A stretch of 64,000 bases of DNA from Streptomyces luteolifulvus (GTDB lineage Bacteria > Actinomycetota > Actinomycetes > Streptomycetales > Streptomycetaceae). Position numbers and translations under genes: made by a program. Under the pieces are notes generated by a model that was given only the letters and a program-made list of their open reading frames with translations, made no database searches and was not told where the DNA came from. The stretch spans positions 1 to 64,000 of the forward strand of contig NZ_VZRB01000028.1 of NCBI RefSeq assembly GCF_008806595.1. The letters run 5' to 3'. This document shows, one piece after another, positions 42,579 to 51,881 of the stretch; position 1 is the first letter of the stretch; every line of letters begins with the position of its first letter.

Positions 42579-43150
42579 GCCGTCACCCCCCGCTCCTCCA
42601 GTGCCAGCTTCATCGAACGCAGGGCGTAGAACACCCTTGAACGCACCGTGCCGCTGGGGATACCGAGCGTCTCGGCCGCCTCATTGACGGTACGCCCCTT
42701 GAAGTACGTCTCGACGAGCACCTCCCGGTGGGCCGGGGTCAGGTCGTCGAGCGCATCGGACAACGTCATCAGCCACAGCGCCTTGTCGATCTCGTCCTCC
42801 GCGGGGATGACCTCCAGCGGCGACGGATCGACCTCCTGCGGCCGGGCCTGCCGGCTGCGGTGGCCGTCGATGACGATGCGCCGGGCGACCGTCACCAGCC
42901 AGGGGCGTACCGATCCGGTCGCCCGATTGAGCTGACCGGCGTTCTTCCAGGCACGGATGAGTGTTTCCTGGACCACGTCCTCGGCTCTCTGCCGGTCACC
43001 CGCGACCAGGCGAAGGACGTACGCAAGGAGAGGTCCGGCGTGCTCCCTGTAGAGGGCACGCATCAGCTCCTCATCTGGTTCCGAGGGCTGGGACATGCGA
43101 TGTCGGGCCCTCGATCCACGTTCATTGGCCACGACAGAATCCTTGCGCAC
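42575..43150 (-). CDS. sigU: ECF sigma factor SigU
   Basis: The 191-aa ECF sigma factor has region 2 as ELMRALYREHAGPLLAYVLR with VVQETLIRAWKNA, and region 4 as EVLVETYFKGRTVNEAAETL then PSGTVRSRVFYALRSMKLAL, the -35-recognising helix. GTG 43150 is chosen because a GGAGG site is 5 bp upstream; ATG 43096 would give a shorter protein of 173 aa. It is translationally coupled to the anti-sigma gene. In S. coelicolor SigU controls protein secretion and aerial growth. The gene symbol rests on synteny and pairing. Confidence 0.9.
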   Translation of the reverse strand: MRKDSVVANERGSRARHRMSQPSEPDEELMRALYREHAGPLLAYVLRLVAGDRQRAEDVVQETLIRAWKNAGQLNRATGSVRPWLVTVARRIVIDGHRSRQARPQEVDPSPLEVIPAEDEIDKALWLMTLSDALDDLTPAHREVLVETYFKGRTVNEAAETLGIPSGTVRSRVFYALRSMKLALEERGVTA

Positions 43151-43436
43151 GCCCACCTCCGATGTCCCGGGGTTCCCCCAGTCGGTCGCTCGCCCACGGG
43201 TACGGACGGGTCCGGTGGTGTGTTCAAAGTGACACGACACTTTTCTGCGGGGTGACGTGACGAGCCCGGACATGGGGGCACATTCCCACTGCGCGATCTT
43301 TACATTTCCCCCACACTTTCAAAATCGCGTGAAGTGTCCCTGTGAGGCTGAAGGTAAACGAGATGTAACCGAAATCACGTCGACGACTGATTCACAGAAG
43401 CCGCATACAGGACGCCCGGGCCGGCGCCCGCGTCCC

Positions 43437-44030
43437 TCAGGCACGGGCGAGAGCCGCTCGACGACGGTGCCGGGCCACCCTTTCGCGGTTCCCGCAGACC
43501 TCACTGGAACACCAGCGTCTCCTGCGTCCCCTGGACGTATCGACGTATACGAGCGAGCAGTTGTCGCCCTCGCACTGGCGCAGTCCGGCCCGGGCGACCG
43601 GGTCCGTGAGCAGTTCGACGACGTCCCGGGCGAGCGTGCCGAGCAGGGCCGCGCACGCGGGCGGCCCGTCCAACACGCGTACCAGTACGCCGTCTTCGCC
43701 GCGGACCGCGCGCGGGGCGGGCGGCGCGACCCGGGCGAACTCGTTGACGCGGGCCAGCGCGAGGTCGTACGGGCGGCTCTCGGGGGCGAGTCCCCCGGGC
43801 ACCAACCGGCCGACGAGGCCGCGCAGTTCGCAGAAGCCCGTGAGCCAGGCGGCGTCGGTGTGCGCGAGCGGGGTGCCCGCCGGGACGAGCCCCGCCGCGA
43901 TGATCCAGGCACGCAGGACCTCGACGGAGCCGAGCCGTTCCTCCGGGTGGGCGGTCGCGAGGAGATCCAGGCAGATCCGCCCGGAGTCGAACCGGAGCTC
44001 GTGCGAGGCCGTGGCCGTACCCAGTGCCAT
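43437..44030 (-). CDS. ABATE / CGNR zinc-finger regulator
   Basis: The 197-aa protein has an N-terminal ABATE domain (FDSGRICLDLLATAHPEERL) and a C-terminal CGNR zinc finger, whose metal ligands are in RQCEGDNCSLVYVDTSRGRR and RWCSSEVCGNRERVARHRRR. The pattern C-x4-C, later C-x4-C-G-N-R, is diagnostic. CGNR proteins are proposed DNA-binding regulators in actinobacteria and proteobacteria; no target is assigned. The ATG at 44030 is clear. It points toward sigU on the same strand but is separated by 286 bp. Confidence 0.87.
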   Translation of the reverse strand: MALGTATASHELRFDSGRICLDLLATAHPEERLGSVEVLRAWIIAAGLVPAGTPLAHTDAAWLTGFCELRGLVGRLVPGGLAPESRPYDLALARVNEFARVAPPAPRAVRGEDGVLVRVLDGPPACAALLGTLARDVVELLTDPVARAGLRQCEGDNCSLVYVDTSRGRRRRWCSSEVCGNRERVARHRRRAALARA

Positions 44031-44228
44031 GTGCCTGTCACCGCCTAGGGGTCACCCTTGTCATGAGGGGTCGGCGCGATGCCGGTGGGGGCTGGTGAAG
44101 CGTTCCCTCCCACAGTGCCTGCCCGCTCGCCCGCCCCGGAACCCCTCGGAACACGCGCGGACGACGGCGTATGCGTCCGCGCGTCAGGAGCATGTCCCGC
44201 CCGGACGCGCGCCGGTTGACTGGCCCGC

Positions 44229-44777
44229 ATGACGCAGAACAGCACGGGGCGGCGGACGGCCGCCGGAGGAGTACTGGGTGCGGCCACGGTCGCGATGGGC
44301 CTGATCGCCGGGGTCTTCTACATCTTCGCCTGCGCCGTGATGCCGGCGGTGGCGCGCAGCGACGACCGGGTCTACGTCGAAGTCGTCCAGAACGTCAACG
44401 ACGTGATCCAGAACCCGGTGTTCATGCTGAGCCTGGGCGCACTGCTGCTGACGGCGGTGTCGGCATGGCAACTGCGCACGACGAGCGGACCGCGGGGGTG
44501 GGTCTGGGCGGCGCTGGCCGCATACGCGCTGGCCTTCCTCGTCACGGTCGCCGCGAACATCCCCCTCAACAACGCCCTCGCCCGCGCGGCCGACCCGGTC
44601 ACCGCACGCGAGAGCTTCGAGGACCAGTGGGTGGCGTGGAACGTCGTCCGGACTCTGCTGTCGACGGCGGCGCTCGCGTGCTTGGCCCGCGCGCTGATCC
44701 TGTACGGGGGCCTGCAGCGCCGGGCAGGCACACTCAGCCGTCCGGCGTTCGAGGACGAGGCCGTTTCAGGCCGATGA
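44229..44777 (+). CDS. DUF1772 (anthrone oxygenase-like) membrane protein
   Basis: The 182-aa protein has four hydrophobic helices: VAMGLIAGVFYIFACAVMPA near residue 22, FMLSLGALLLTAVSA, WVWAALAAYALAFLVTVAAN and LLSTAALACLARALILYGG. The FYIFACAVMPAVAR and NIPLNNALARA segments fit DUF1772, which also includes anthrone oxygenases of polyketide pathways; no pathway genes are present here. Monocistronic; a palindromic hairpin follows at 44784-44803. Confidence 0.85.
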   Translation: MTQNSTGRRTAAGGVLGAATVAMGLIAGVFYIFACAVMPAVARSDDRVYVEVVQNVNDVIQNPVFMLSLGALLLTAVSAWQLRTTSGPRGWVWAALAAYALAFLVTVAANIPLNNALARAADPVTARESFEDQWVAWNVVRTLLSTAALACLARALILYGGLQRRAGTLSRPAFEDEAVSGR

Positions 44778-44783
44778 AGGGGT

Positions 44784-44803
44784 CCGGGGGCTGCAGCCCC
44801 CGG
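44784..44803. terminator. Perfect palindrome after the DUF1772 gene
   Basis: CCGGGGGCTG-CAGCCCCCGG is a 20-bp perfect palindrome, 7 bp after the stop and before the convergent nnaR end at 44833. It fits a bidirectional terminator and resembles a common Streptomyces intergenic hairpin. Confidence 0.7.
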
Positions 44804-44832
44804 CGACGCCCGCACCAGCGCCGGGTGCAGAC

Positions 44833-45984
44833 TCACACGTCGGCATACTTCGCATCGGCCGCCGGATCCAACGCCAACCGGTACCCCCGCTTGACGACGG
44901 TCTGGATCAGCTTCGGCGCCCCAAGTGCAGTGCGCAGCCGGGCCATCGCCGTCTCCACCGCATGCTCGTCCCGCCCCGCCCCCGGCAACGCCCGCAACAG
45001 ATCGGCCCGGGCCACCACCCACCCCGGCCGCCGGGACAGCGCCCGCAGCAGCGACATGCCCGCCGGCGGCACCGGCCGCAGCGCCCCGTCCACCAGCACC
45101 GCATGGCCACGGATCTCCACCCGGTGCCCGGCGATCGGCAACGCCCGCGCCCGGCCGGGCAGTTCCCGGCACAGCAGTTGTACGAGGGGACCGAGCCGGA
45201 AGCGCTCGGGCGAGACCGTTTCGACGCCCCGGGACTGGAGCGGCACCGCGGTGACCGGCCCGACGCAGGCCGGCACCACGTCATGGCTGAGGGCTGCGAG
45301 CAGGTCGGGCAGCAGACCGCGGTCCTCGGCGCGCGACAGCAGCGAGGCGGCGGCGGGCGCACTGGTGAAGGTGAGCGCGTCCAGCCCGCGCGAGACCGTC
45401 GCGTCCAGCAGCCGGTCCATCGGCCCGACGTCCTCCGGCGGCAGCCACCGGTAGACGGGCACGCCAAGTACCTCCGCTCCCCCGGCCCGCAGTGCCTCCA
45501 CGAATCCGGGCAGCGGCTCTCCGTGCAGTTGCAGGGCGACACGTCGGCCGTCGACGCCCTCCTCCAGGAGCCGGTCGAGCACCTCGGCCATGGACTCGGA
45601 GGACGGCGACCAGTCCTCCGTGAGGCCGGCCGCGCGTATCGCACCCTTGACCTTGGGGCCGCGGGCGAGCAGCTCGACCCCGCGCAGCCGGGCGAGCAGT
45701 TCCTCGCCGAGTCCCCAGCCGTCGGCGGCCTCGATCCAGCCCCGGAAGCCGATCGCGGTCGTGGCGACCACGACGTCCGGCGTCCGGTCGATGACCTTCT
45801 TGGTCGCGGCGAGCAGCTCGCTGTCGTCCGCGAGCGGCACGATGCGCAGGGCGGGGGCGTGCAGCACGGCGGCACCACGGCGCTGGAGCAGCGCCCCGAG
45901 CTCGTCGGCCCGGCGCGCCGCGGTCACCCCCACGGTGAAGCCTGCCAGGGGGGCCTGGTCGGGTTGCTGCTGTTCGTCGTACAT
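44833..45984 (-). CDS. nnaR: HemD-domain / winged-helix nitrate regulator NnaR
   Basis: The 383-aa fusion has residues ~15-260 folding as a uroporphyrinogen-III synthase (HemD) domain (FTVGVTAARRADELGALLQR, RALTFTSAPAAASLL-type core). Residues ~275-375 form an OmpR-type winged helix (HAVLVDGALRPVPPAGMSLL, AVETAMARLRTALGAPKLIQ, VVKRGYRLAL). In S. coelicolor the equivalent protein NnaR regulates nitrate/nitrite assimilation, so the HemD part is probably a sensor rather than a heme enzyme. The neighbour narK on the same strand supports this. ATG 45984. Confidence 0.9.
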   Translation of the reverse strand: MYDEQQQPDQAPLAGFTVGVTAARRADELGALLQRRGAAVLHAPALRIVPLADDSELLAATKKVIDRTPDVVVATTAIGFRGWIEAADGWGLGEELLARLRGVELLARGPKVKGAIRAAGLTEDWSPSSESMAEVLDRLLEEGVDGRRVALQLHGEPLPGFVEALRAGGAEVLGVPVYRWLPPEDVGPMDRLLDATVSRGLDALTFTSAPAAASLLSRAEDRGLLPDLLAALSHDVVPACVGPVTAVPLQSRGVETVSPERFRLGPLVQLLCRELPGRARALPIAGHRVEIRGHAVLVDGALRPVPPAGMSLLRALSRRPGWVVARADLLRALPGAGRDEHAVETAMARLRTALGAPKLIQTVVKRGYRLALDPAADAKYADV

Positions 45985-46041
45985 GGCTCTCGTCCCGCAC
46001 TCGAGTCGTGTGCACTAGAAGTGAAGTTCTCGGACCCTCAT

Positions 46042-46084
46042 GCCGAACGAGCCTGTCAACGGCTCGTGACAGGCTCGGTTCGGC
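46042..46084. terminator. Long inverted repeat between narK and nnaR
   Basis: A 17-18 bp imperfect stem is formed by GCCGAACGAGCCTGTCA and TGACAGGCTCGGTTCGGC, with one bulged base and an 8-nt loop. It is on the minus-strand path from narK into nnaR, so it may terminate narK or attenuate read-through into nnaR. Confidence 0.7.
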
Positions 46085-46104
46085 TTGATGTCGTCAGTGT
46101 TACG

Positions 46105-47487
46105 TCACACTTCCGCGTAGCTGAGCTGCGGCTTTGCCTCTGTGGCGGATGTCTCCTGCACCTTGGCGGCCGGACGGCGAAGGTATACGGCCCAGGTGAC
46201 CACGAAGCAGATGCCGTAGAAGGCGAGGAAGGTCACGAAGGCGCCGGTGCCGGAACCGTAGGACAGGTAGGACTGCCGGAAGGCGAGGTTGATACCGACG
46301 CCGCCGAGCGCGCCCACCGCGCCGATCAGGCCCATGGAGGCGCCGGAGAGCCGGCGCCCGTAGGCGGCCGCTTCCTCGCCCCGGAGCCCCTTGGCGAGGG
46401 CCTTGGCCTGGAAGATGCCGGGGATCATCTTGTACGTCGACCCGTTGCCGAGGCCGGTGAGGACGAACAGGGCGACGAACACGCTGACGAACAGCGGCAG
46501 CGACTTCTGCATGCTCGCGTAGACGAGGGCGGCGGTCGCGGCGCCCATGCCGACGTAGTTGTAGAGGGTGATCCTCGCGCCGCCGTACTTGTCGGCGAGC
46601 CAGCCGCCCACCGGGCGGATCAGGGAACCGAGCAGCGGGCCGATGAAGGTGAGATACGCGGCCTGCAGCGGCGTACGGCCGAACTGGACCTGGAGCACCT
46701 GACCGAAGGCGAAGGCGTAGCCGATGAAGGAGCCGAAGGTGCCGATGTAGAGGAAGGACATGATCCAGGTGTGCGCGTCCTTCGCGGCGTCCTTGGCGGC
46801 GCCGGTGTCGTTCTTCACGGACGCGAGGTTGTCCATCTTGAGTGCGGCGAGGACGGCGGCGATCACGATGAACGGGATGTAGATACCGAGCAGCACGCGC
46901 GGGCCGGCGCTGGCGCCGATGACCGCGAGCGCGACCAGCTGGATGACCGGCACGCCGATGTTGCCGCCGCCCGCGTTGAGGCCGAGGGCCCACCCCTTCT
47001 TACGCAGCGGGAAGAAGGCGTTGATGTTCGTCATCGAGGAGGCGAAGTTGCCGCCGCCGAGGCCGGCCAGCAGGCCCACCAGGAGGAACGTGTTGAAGGA
47101 CGTCCCCGGTTCCATCACGGCGAACGCGGCGACGGTCGGGACGAGCAGAAGGGCGGCCGAGATGATCGTCCAGTTCCGGCCGCCGAAGATCGCGACGGCG
47201 AAGGTGTAGGGGATGCGCACGACAGCGCCGACCAGCGTCACGATCGACGTGAGCAGGAACTTGTCGGCCGGGGTGAGCCCGTACTCCGGGCCCATGAAGA
47301 GCACCAGCACGGACCACATGGTCCAGATCGAGAACCCGATGTGCTCGGACAGTACGGAGAAGATCAGGTTCCGGCGGGCAACCTTCTCGCCGGTCTCGTT
47401 CCAGAAGGTCTCGTCCTCCGGATCCCACTGCTGGATCCAGCGGCCACCCCTGTTCGGGGGTGCGGGGGCTGTACTCGGGGCTGTCAT
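46105..47487 (-). CDS. narK: Nitrate/nitrite transporter (MFS, NarK type)
   Basis: The 460-aa membrane protein has 12 predicted helices. The nitrate-signature Gly-rich segment is LLAGLGGGNFASSMTNINAF (residues ~147-166) and a second is GLGNGSTYKMIP. The N-terminus WIQQWDPEDETFWNETG is typical of actinobacterial NarK. It moves nitrate in or nitrite out across the membrane. ATG 47487 is chosen over the much longer open frame because the family starts there. Upstream of nnaR on the same strand. Confidence 0.94.
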   Translation of the reverse strand: MTAPSTAPAPPNRGGRWIQQWDPEDETFWNETGEKVARRNLIFSVLSEHIGFSIWTMWSVLVLFMGPEYGLTPADKFLLTSIVTLVGAVVRIPYTFAVAIFGGRNWTIISAALLLVPTVAAFAVMEPGTSFNTFLLVGLLAGLGGGNFASSMTNINAFFPLRKKGWALGLNAGGGNIGVPVIQLVALAVIGASAGPRVLLGIYIPFIVIAAVLAALKMDNLASVKNDTGAAKDAAKDAHTWIMSFLYIGTFGSFIGYAFAFGQVLQVQFGRTPLQAAYLTFIGPLLGSLIRPVGGWLADKYGGARITLYNYVGMGAATAALVYASMQKSLPLFVSVFVALFVLTGLGNGSTYKMIPGIFQAKALAKGLRGEEAAAYGRRLSGASMGLIGAVGALGGVGINLAFRQSYLSYGSGTGAFVTFLAFYGICFVVTWAVYLRRPAAKVQETSATEAKPQLSYAEV

Positions 47488-47609
47488 GACGCCTCCACGG
47501 GCTCCGGGGCTCGGTGATCCCTGTCGGTACTGAGCGGTGATGAGTCCCGAAGGTAGGGAGGGCGCGTTTCCTGCCTGTGGCTGTGGGTGACCGGAAAGGA
47601 ACTTTGCTC

Positions 47610-47635
47610 TCACCTCCCGCGCGAACGGGAGGTGA
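47610..47635. terminator. Hairpin overlapping the acyltransferase stop
   Basis: TCACCTCCCG (47610-47619) pairs perfectly with CGGGAGGTGA (47626-47635); the minus-strand RNA then runs into GAGCAAAGTTCCTTT. The stop codon of the operon's last gene is inside the stem. Confidence 0.7.
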
Positions 47636-48784
47636 GGTCCGGCCACAGGCGCGGCTTCCGCCCGGCCGCCATGTCCTCCGCCCAGCCGAAGCAGACGATG
47701 CAGCCGGCCACGAGGATCCAGGTGAGGCCGAGGACCGGCCAGGAGCTCTCCAGCAGCCAGGGGACGTGCAGCTCCAGTGCCTCGAAACCCCACAGCCGAT
47801 CCCACATCGACGCGGCGACGACGATGCACACGGTGTGCCAGAGATAGATCGTCACGGCACGGGAGTTGAGCAGGCTGATCAGCCCGCCCCAGCGGCGCAG
47901 CCTGCGGGGCCACTCGGACCACGAGGGGCTGAGGTGCAGAAGCAGCAGCACCGTCGCGAGGGACCACAGGGCCTGTCCGAAGGGGATGTCGTCGAGGTCG
48001 TGGCCGGCCCTGAAGCCGTGCGTCATTGCGTACGAAAGGCCCAGGAGGGCGACGGCCGGGGTCACCGAGGGGACGGCGTAGCGGGGGATGCGCCTTCCTG
48101 GTGGGCCATGCCGAGGATCCAGCAGGCGCCGAAGGTGGCGAAGTCGAGGACGGCCGAGTCGAGCCGCGGGCTGATGACGGTGACAGGGCCGAACTCCAGG
48201 AACGCGCAGAGGCCGACCGGCGCCAGGATCGTCGCCCACGGCAGCGCGCGCAGGGCCTTCAGCAGCAACGGGGAGAGCAGGACGAACCACAGATAGGCGC
48301 GGATGTACCAGAGCGGCACCGCGAGTTCGAAGGCCCAGTCGCCGCCGAGGACGCCCTGGATCCCCGGGAGGTCCGCTGCGCCGGGCGGCTCGCTCAGCGG
48401 CAGGATCCAGTACATGAGGTGGAGCCACCACCAGCCGGGGTGACCTTCGGAGTCCGGGCCCCAGCCCTGAACCACCATGCCCGTCACGCCGACCGCGCCG
48501 AGCAGCCACAGCGGCGGCAGCAGCCGGCGCAGGCGAGCGCGTACGGCCTTCAGGGGCGGGCGTTCCCCGAGCGAACGGGCCATGAGGTGGCCGGCGAGCG
48601 CGAACATCACGCCCAGGGACGGGAAGACGACGGGCAGCCAGGCCCAGCCCGTCAGGTGGTAGAGGACGACCCGGAACAGGGCGATGGCGCGCAGCAGATC
48701 GAAGTAGCGGTCGCGGACGGGTGCCGGCCGGGTCTGCTCCTCGGCCGGCTGTGCCGGGGCCGGTGTGATCGGCGGGGTGCTCAT
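47610..48784 (-). pseudogene. Acyltransferase-3-like membrane protein, frameshifted
   Basis: The N-terminal part (48784 to about 48090, RDRYFDLLRAIALFRVVLYH then many helices) reads to ILGMAHQEGASP and hits a stop at 48062. The homologous C-terminal part continues in the next frame (RYAVPSVTPAVALLGLSYAM, then AVTIYLWHTVCIVVAASMWD) to a stop at 47610. One extra base in the G5 tract at 48083-48087 would restore one frame of about 391 aa with ten helices. Acyltransferase-3 proteins acetylate exported polysaccharides. It overlaps the deacetylase-glycosyltransferase gene by 4 bp, so a sugar-modifying role is likely. The shift may be real, phase-variable or a sequencing error. Confidence 0.75.
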
Positions 48785-50973
48785 CGGACCGGCCCTTCTT
48801 CCCTGACCTCACCGCGCTGGGCGGGTACTCCCGGCGGAGCGGAGACCTGACCCTTGCGCCGCAGCTTCTGCCAGCGCAGACGGCCGCCGGTGAGGGCGGT
48901 GATCCAGGACTGGAGCAGGACGACGTACATGAGCTGGCGGTAGAGGATCTGTTGCAGCGGCAGCGAGACCAGCGGGGCCGGAGACTCGCGGTCGAGGTAG
49001 AAGGAGTAGCCCGCGCAGGCCGCCTGGACGGCCAGGACTCCGAACCAGGCCGCCACCGTTTTGCCCGTGGGGCCGAAGACCAGGCCGTAGAGCAGAAACA
49101 CGTCGATGAGCGGGGCCAGCAGCGGGGCCACCACCATGAACAGGGACACCAGCGGCAGGCCCACCCGGCCGAAGCGGCCGGAGGGGCCGCGATCGACGAG
49201 GGCGCGGCGGTGTTTCCAGATCGCCTGCATGGTGCCGTACGACCAGCGGTAGCGCTGGGACCACAGCTGCTGGACCGACTCGGGGGCCTCGGTCCAGGCG
49301 CGGGCCTTCTCGGCGTAGACGACGCGCCAGCCGTCGCGGTGGATCGCCATGGTGATGTCGGTGTCCTCGGCGAGGGTGTCGTCGCTCATGCCGCCGACCC
49401 GTTCGAGGGCGGTGCGCCGGAAGGCGCCGACCGCGCCGGGGATCGTCGGCATGCAGCGCAGCACGTCGTACATACGGCGGTCGAGGTTGAAGCCCATCAC
49501 GTACTCGATGTGCTGCCAGGCGCCGATGAGGGTGTCGCGGTTGCCGACCTTCGCGTTGCCGGCGACGGCGCCCACGCGCGGGTCGGCGAAGGGCTGCACC
49601 AGTTCGCGGACGGTGGACGGTTCGAAGACGGTGTCGCCGTCCATCATCACGACGATGTCGTACCGGGTGCCCGCCAGACCGCGGTTGAGGGCGGCCGGTT
49701 TGCCCGCGTTGTGCTGGCGGATCACCCGTACGCCGGGCAGGTCCATGGCCTCCACGATCCGCGCGGTGCCGTCGGCGGAGCCGTCGTCGACGACGATCAC
49801 CTCGATCGGGTGCTCGCTCGCGGTCAGTGAACGGACCGTGTTCCGGATGCACTTGGCCTCGTTGTACGCCGGGACCAGCACCGACACCGGTTCGGTGACC
49901 GGCGGGCCCCAGCGGAAGCCGGGCCGGCGGACCCTGCGCGCATGAAGGCCGGACAGTACGAGCATCAGGCCGAAGCGGGCGATGACCAGGACTCCGATGA
50001 TCGCGAGGCAGGCCACCAGCACGCCGGTGATCCCGTCCGCGGCCCGCACCAGGTGGATCCACACGCGGGCCTTCCACAGCCCGGCACCGGTGACCGGGGT
50101 GTGGGCGCTGGGGGCACCGAGGGCCTCGGTGAGGTTGGCGAACTGGTAGCCCCGGGCCTTCATCCGCGGCAGGAACCGGTCGAGTGCCTGCACGGTCTGA
50201 TGGCGGTCGCCGCCGGAGTCGTGCATCAGGACGATCGCCGCTCGGCCGTCCTTCGGGGTGGCGTTGCGGATGATCCGCTCCACGCCGGGCCTGCGCCAGT
50301 CCTCGCTGTCGTGGTCGGTGAGGACGGTGATGTAGCCGCGACTGCCGATGTACCGGGTCACCGGCCAGGACCGGTTGTCCATGCCGTGGGCGTCGGAGGA
50401 GTACGGCGGGCGGAACAGCGACGTGCGGATGCCGGCCGCGCCGGTGATCGCGAGCTGGCTCTGGGACAGCTCCCAGTCGATGCGCCTCTTCGACTGGTAG
50501 GTGAGGTCGGGGTGGTTGAAGGTGTGCAGCCCGACCTCGTGGCCCTCGGCGACCATGCGCCGGACCAGGTCCGGGTGGCGGGAGGCCATGGTGCCGGTGA
50601 CGAAGAAGACGGCGCGCGCGTGGTGCTTGTCGAGCACGTCCAGGACCTTGGGGGTCCAGGTCGGGTCGGGGCCGTCGTCGAAGGTGAGGACGAGGCGGTG
50701 GTCGCGCACCTTGAGACCGGCGGTGCGGCCGCCGCGGGTGTCGATGACCGGGCCGCCGCCGCGGATCGTCCGGGGCACCTCGTCGGAGGCGGTCGCGGGC
50801 CGGATGCGATGGTCGGCGAGGATCTCGCTGTGGGTGTAGCCGCGCAGCATCAGCATCGCCATGAGCACGGCGAGGACAAGTGCGGGCAGCAGCAGGCGCA
50901 TGGGCAGACGGCGGCGCCGGGAACGGTCGGCGGTTCCGGTCGCGCGCCCGCCGCGGCGGGTGCGGGGTGTCAT
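48781..50973 (-). CDS. Bifunctional polysaccharide deacetylase - family 2 glycosyltransferase
   Basis: The 730-aa membrane protein has an N-terminal helix and then a NodB deacetylase domain with the TFDDGPDPTWTP motif, HTFNHPDL metal His and FRPPYSSD (residues ~95-200). After a second helix (residues ~320-345), a GT2 domain carries VDDGSADGT, MMDGDTVFEPST, AEDTDITMAI and the QRYRW product motif, followed by three or more helices. Such fusions make and partly deacetylate exported amino-sugar polymers. I recall that the matAB locus of S. lividans/coelicolor, responsible for mycelial aggregation via a poly-GlcNAc-like polymer, has this makeup and position. ATG 50973. Confidence 0.88.
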   Translation of the reverse strand: MTPRTRRGGRATGTADRSRRRRLPMRLLLPALVLAVLMAMLMLRGYTHSEILADHRIRPATASDEVPRTIRGGGPVIDTRGGRTAGLKVRDHRLVLTFDDGPDPTWTPKVLDVLDKHHARAVFFVTGTMASRHPDLVRRMVAEGHEVGLHTFNHPDLTYQSKRRIDWELSQSQLAITGAAGIRTSLFRPPYSSDAHGMDNRSWPVTRYIGSRGYITVLTDHDSEDWRRPGVERIIRNATPKDGRAAIVLMHDSGGDRHQTVQALDRFLPRMKARGYQFANLTEALGAPSAHTPVTGAGLWKARVWIHLVRAADGITGVLVACLAIIGVLVIARFGLMLVLSGLHARRVRRPGFRWGPPVTEPVSVLVPAYNEAKCIRNTVRSLTASEHPIEVIVVDDGSADGTARIVEAMDLPGVRVIRQHNAGKPAALNRGLAGTRYDIVVMMDGDTVFEPSTVRELVQPFADPRVGAVAGNAKVGNRDTLIGAWQHIEYVMGFNLDRRMYDVLRCMPTIPGAVGAFRRTALERVGGMSDDTLAEDTDITMAIHRDGWRVVYAEKARAWTEAPESVQQLWSQRYRWSYGTMQAIWKHRRALVDRGPSGRFGRVGLPLVSLFMVVAPLLAPLIDVFLLYGLVFGPTGKTVAAWFGVLAVQAACAGYSFYLDRESPAPLVSLPLQQILYRQLMYVVLLQSWITALTGGRLRWQKLRRKGQVSAPPGVPAQRGEVREEGPVR

Positions 50974-51881
50974 CAGAGAACGGGCTCCGGGGAGGGGGAG
51001 GCGGGCGCTGCGGACGTGCCCCTGTCCCCGGCGGGGCTCACGGCGATGGGCAGGGGATCAGCCCCGCCGTTGGCCACCGGGCCGGGGCCGAGGTCGACAC
51101 TGCCGCCGGACGGCGAGGGGTCGGGCGAGGCGCTGCCGCCGTCCGCCGAAGCACTGGGGTCGGGCGAGGGCGAGCCCTGCGTCGGCGTCGGCTCGGGGCT
51201 CCGGTCGGCCGGGCCGGTTCCCGGACCCGGGATGGTCCTGGCGCTGGTCGGCGAAGGGCTGGCGGACGTGCTGGGCCGGTCGGGGCCGGTCGAGGAGCGG
51301 GGTCGGGCGCTGCCGGTGTCCGGCCTCGGGGTCGTAGCGCCGGCGGCCGTCGGGGCGGTGCCGGGAGTGGCGCCCGCGGACGGATGTTCCCTGGCCGGGG
51401 GCCGCGGGGAGGTGTCGACACCGTCGGCCGGCCGGTCGGCGTTCTGCCCCGGTACGGGCAGCCAGGGCGCGTGGGAGTTGCCGGACAGCAGGGTGGCGAC
51501 GATGACGACGGCGTAGACGGCGCAGGCGAAGCCGACGGCTATGCCGATCCGGCGGAATGTACGGCTGCGGCGGCCCGACTCGTCGACGAACACCGGCCCT
51601 TCGGAGCCGTCCGTCCCACGCCTCGTCTGCTCCAAGCCTCGGTCCTCCCACCGCGCGCCGAGGTCGTCGAGTGGGACCGTGACCTCGTCGGGGTCGTGCT
51701 CGTTGCACGAGGCGTCGGATCCCTCCCAAGGGTCGGCGAGAGTGCCGGTTCCCGCGGTGTCCGGAAAGGACTGGGTCTCGCCGCCGTTTGCAGCGCGTTC
51801 ACTGATCGCGGATGCTACTTCCGGCCATTCCGATGGGGCGTTTTTCCGCCCATCACTCGCATTCTTCACGTGCACGTACAT
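50973..51881 (-). CDS. Single-pass membrane protein with Pro/Ser/Thr-rich outer region
   Basis: The 302-aa protein has an acidic cytoplasmic N-terminus (residues 1-105) and one membrane helix near 112-132 (IGIAVGFACAVYAVVIVATL). About 165 residues of Pro/Ser/Thr/Gly-rich disordered sequence follow, probably outside the cell. Its stop shares one base with the next gene's ATG (TGATG), so it is coupled to the deacetylase-glycosyltransferase gene. It may anchor or organise the polymer machinery. ATG 51881 sits directly after a GGGGGG run; GTG 51869, with better spacing, is a possible real start. Confidence 0.75.
   Translation of the reverse strand: MYVHVKNASDGRKNAPSEWPEVASAISERAANGGETQSFPDTAGTGTLADPWEGSDASCNEHDPDEVTVPLDDLGARWEDRGLEQTRRGTDGSEGPVFVDESGRRSRTFRRIGIAVGFACAVYAVVIVATLLSGNSHAPWLPVPGQNADRPADGVDTSPRPPAREHPSAGATPGTAPTAAGATTPRPDTGSARPRSSTGPDRPSTSASPSPTSARTIPGPGTGPADRSPEPTPTQGSPSPDPSASADGGSASPDPSPSGGSVDLGPGPVANGGADPLPIAVSPAGDRGTSAAPASPSPEPVL

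Noticed and set aside
43151..43330. ECF-type autoregulated promoter before sigU (GGAAT and CGTCA boxes)
   Set aside because: The spacing between the boxes is about 19 bp, too long for a typical ECF promoter, so I do not report it.
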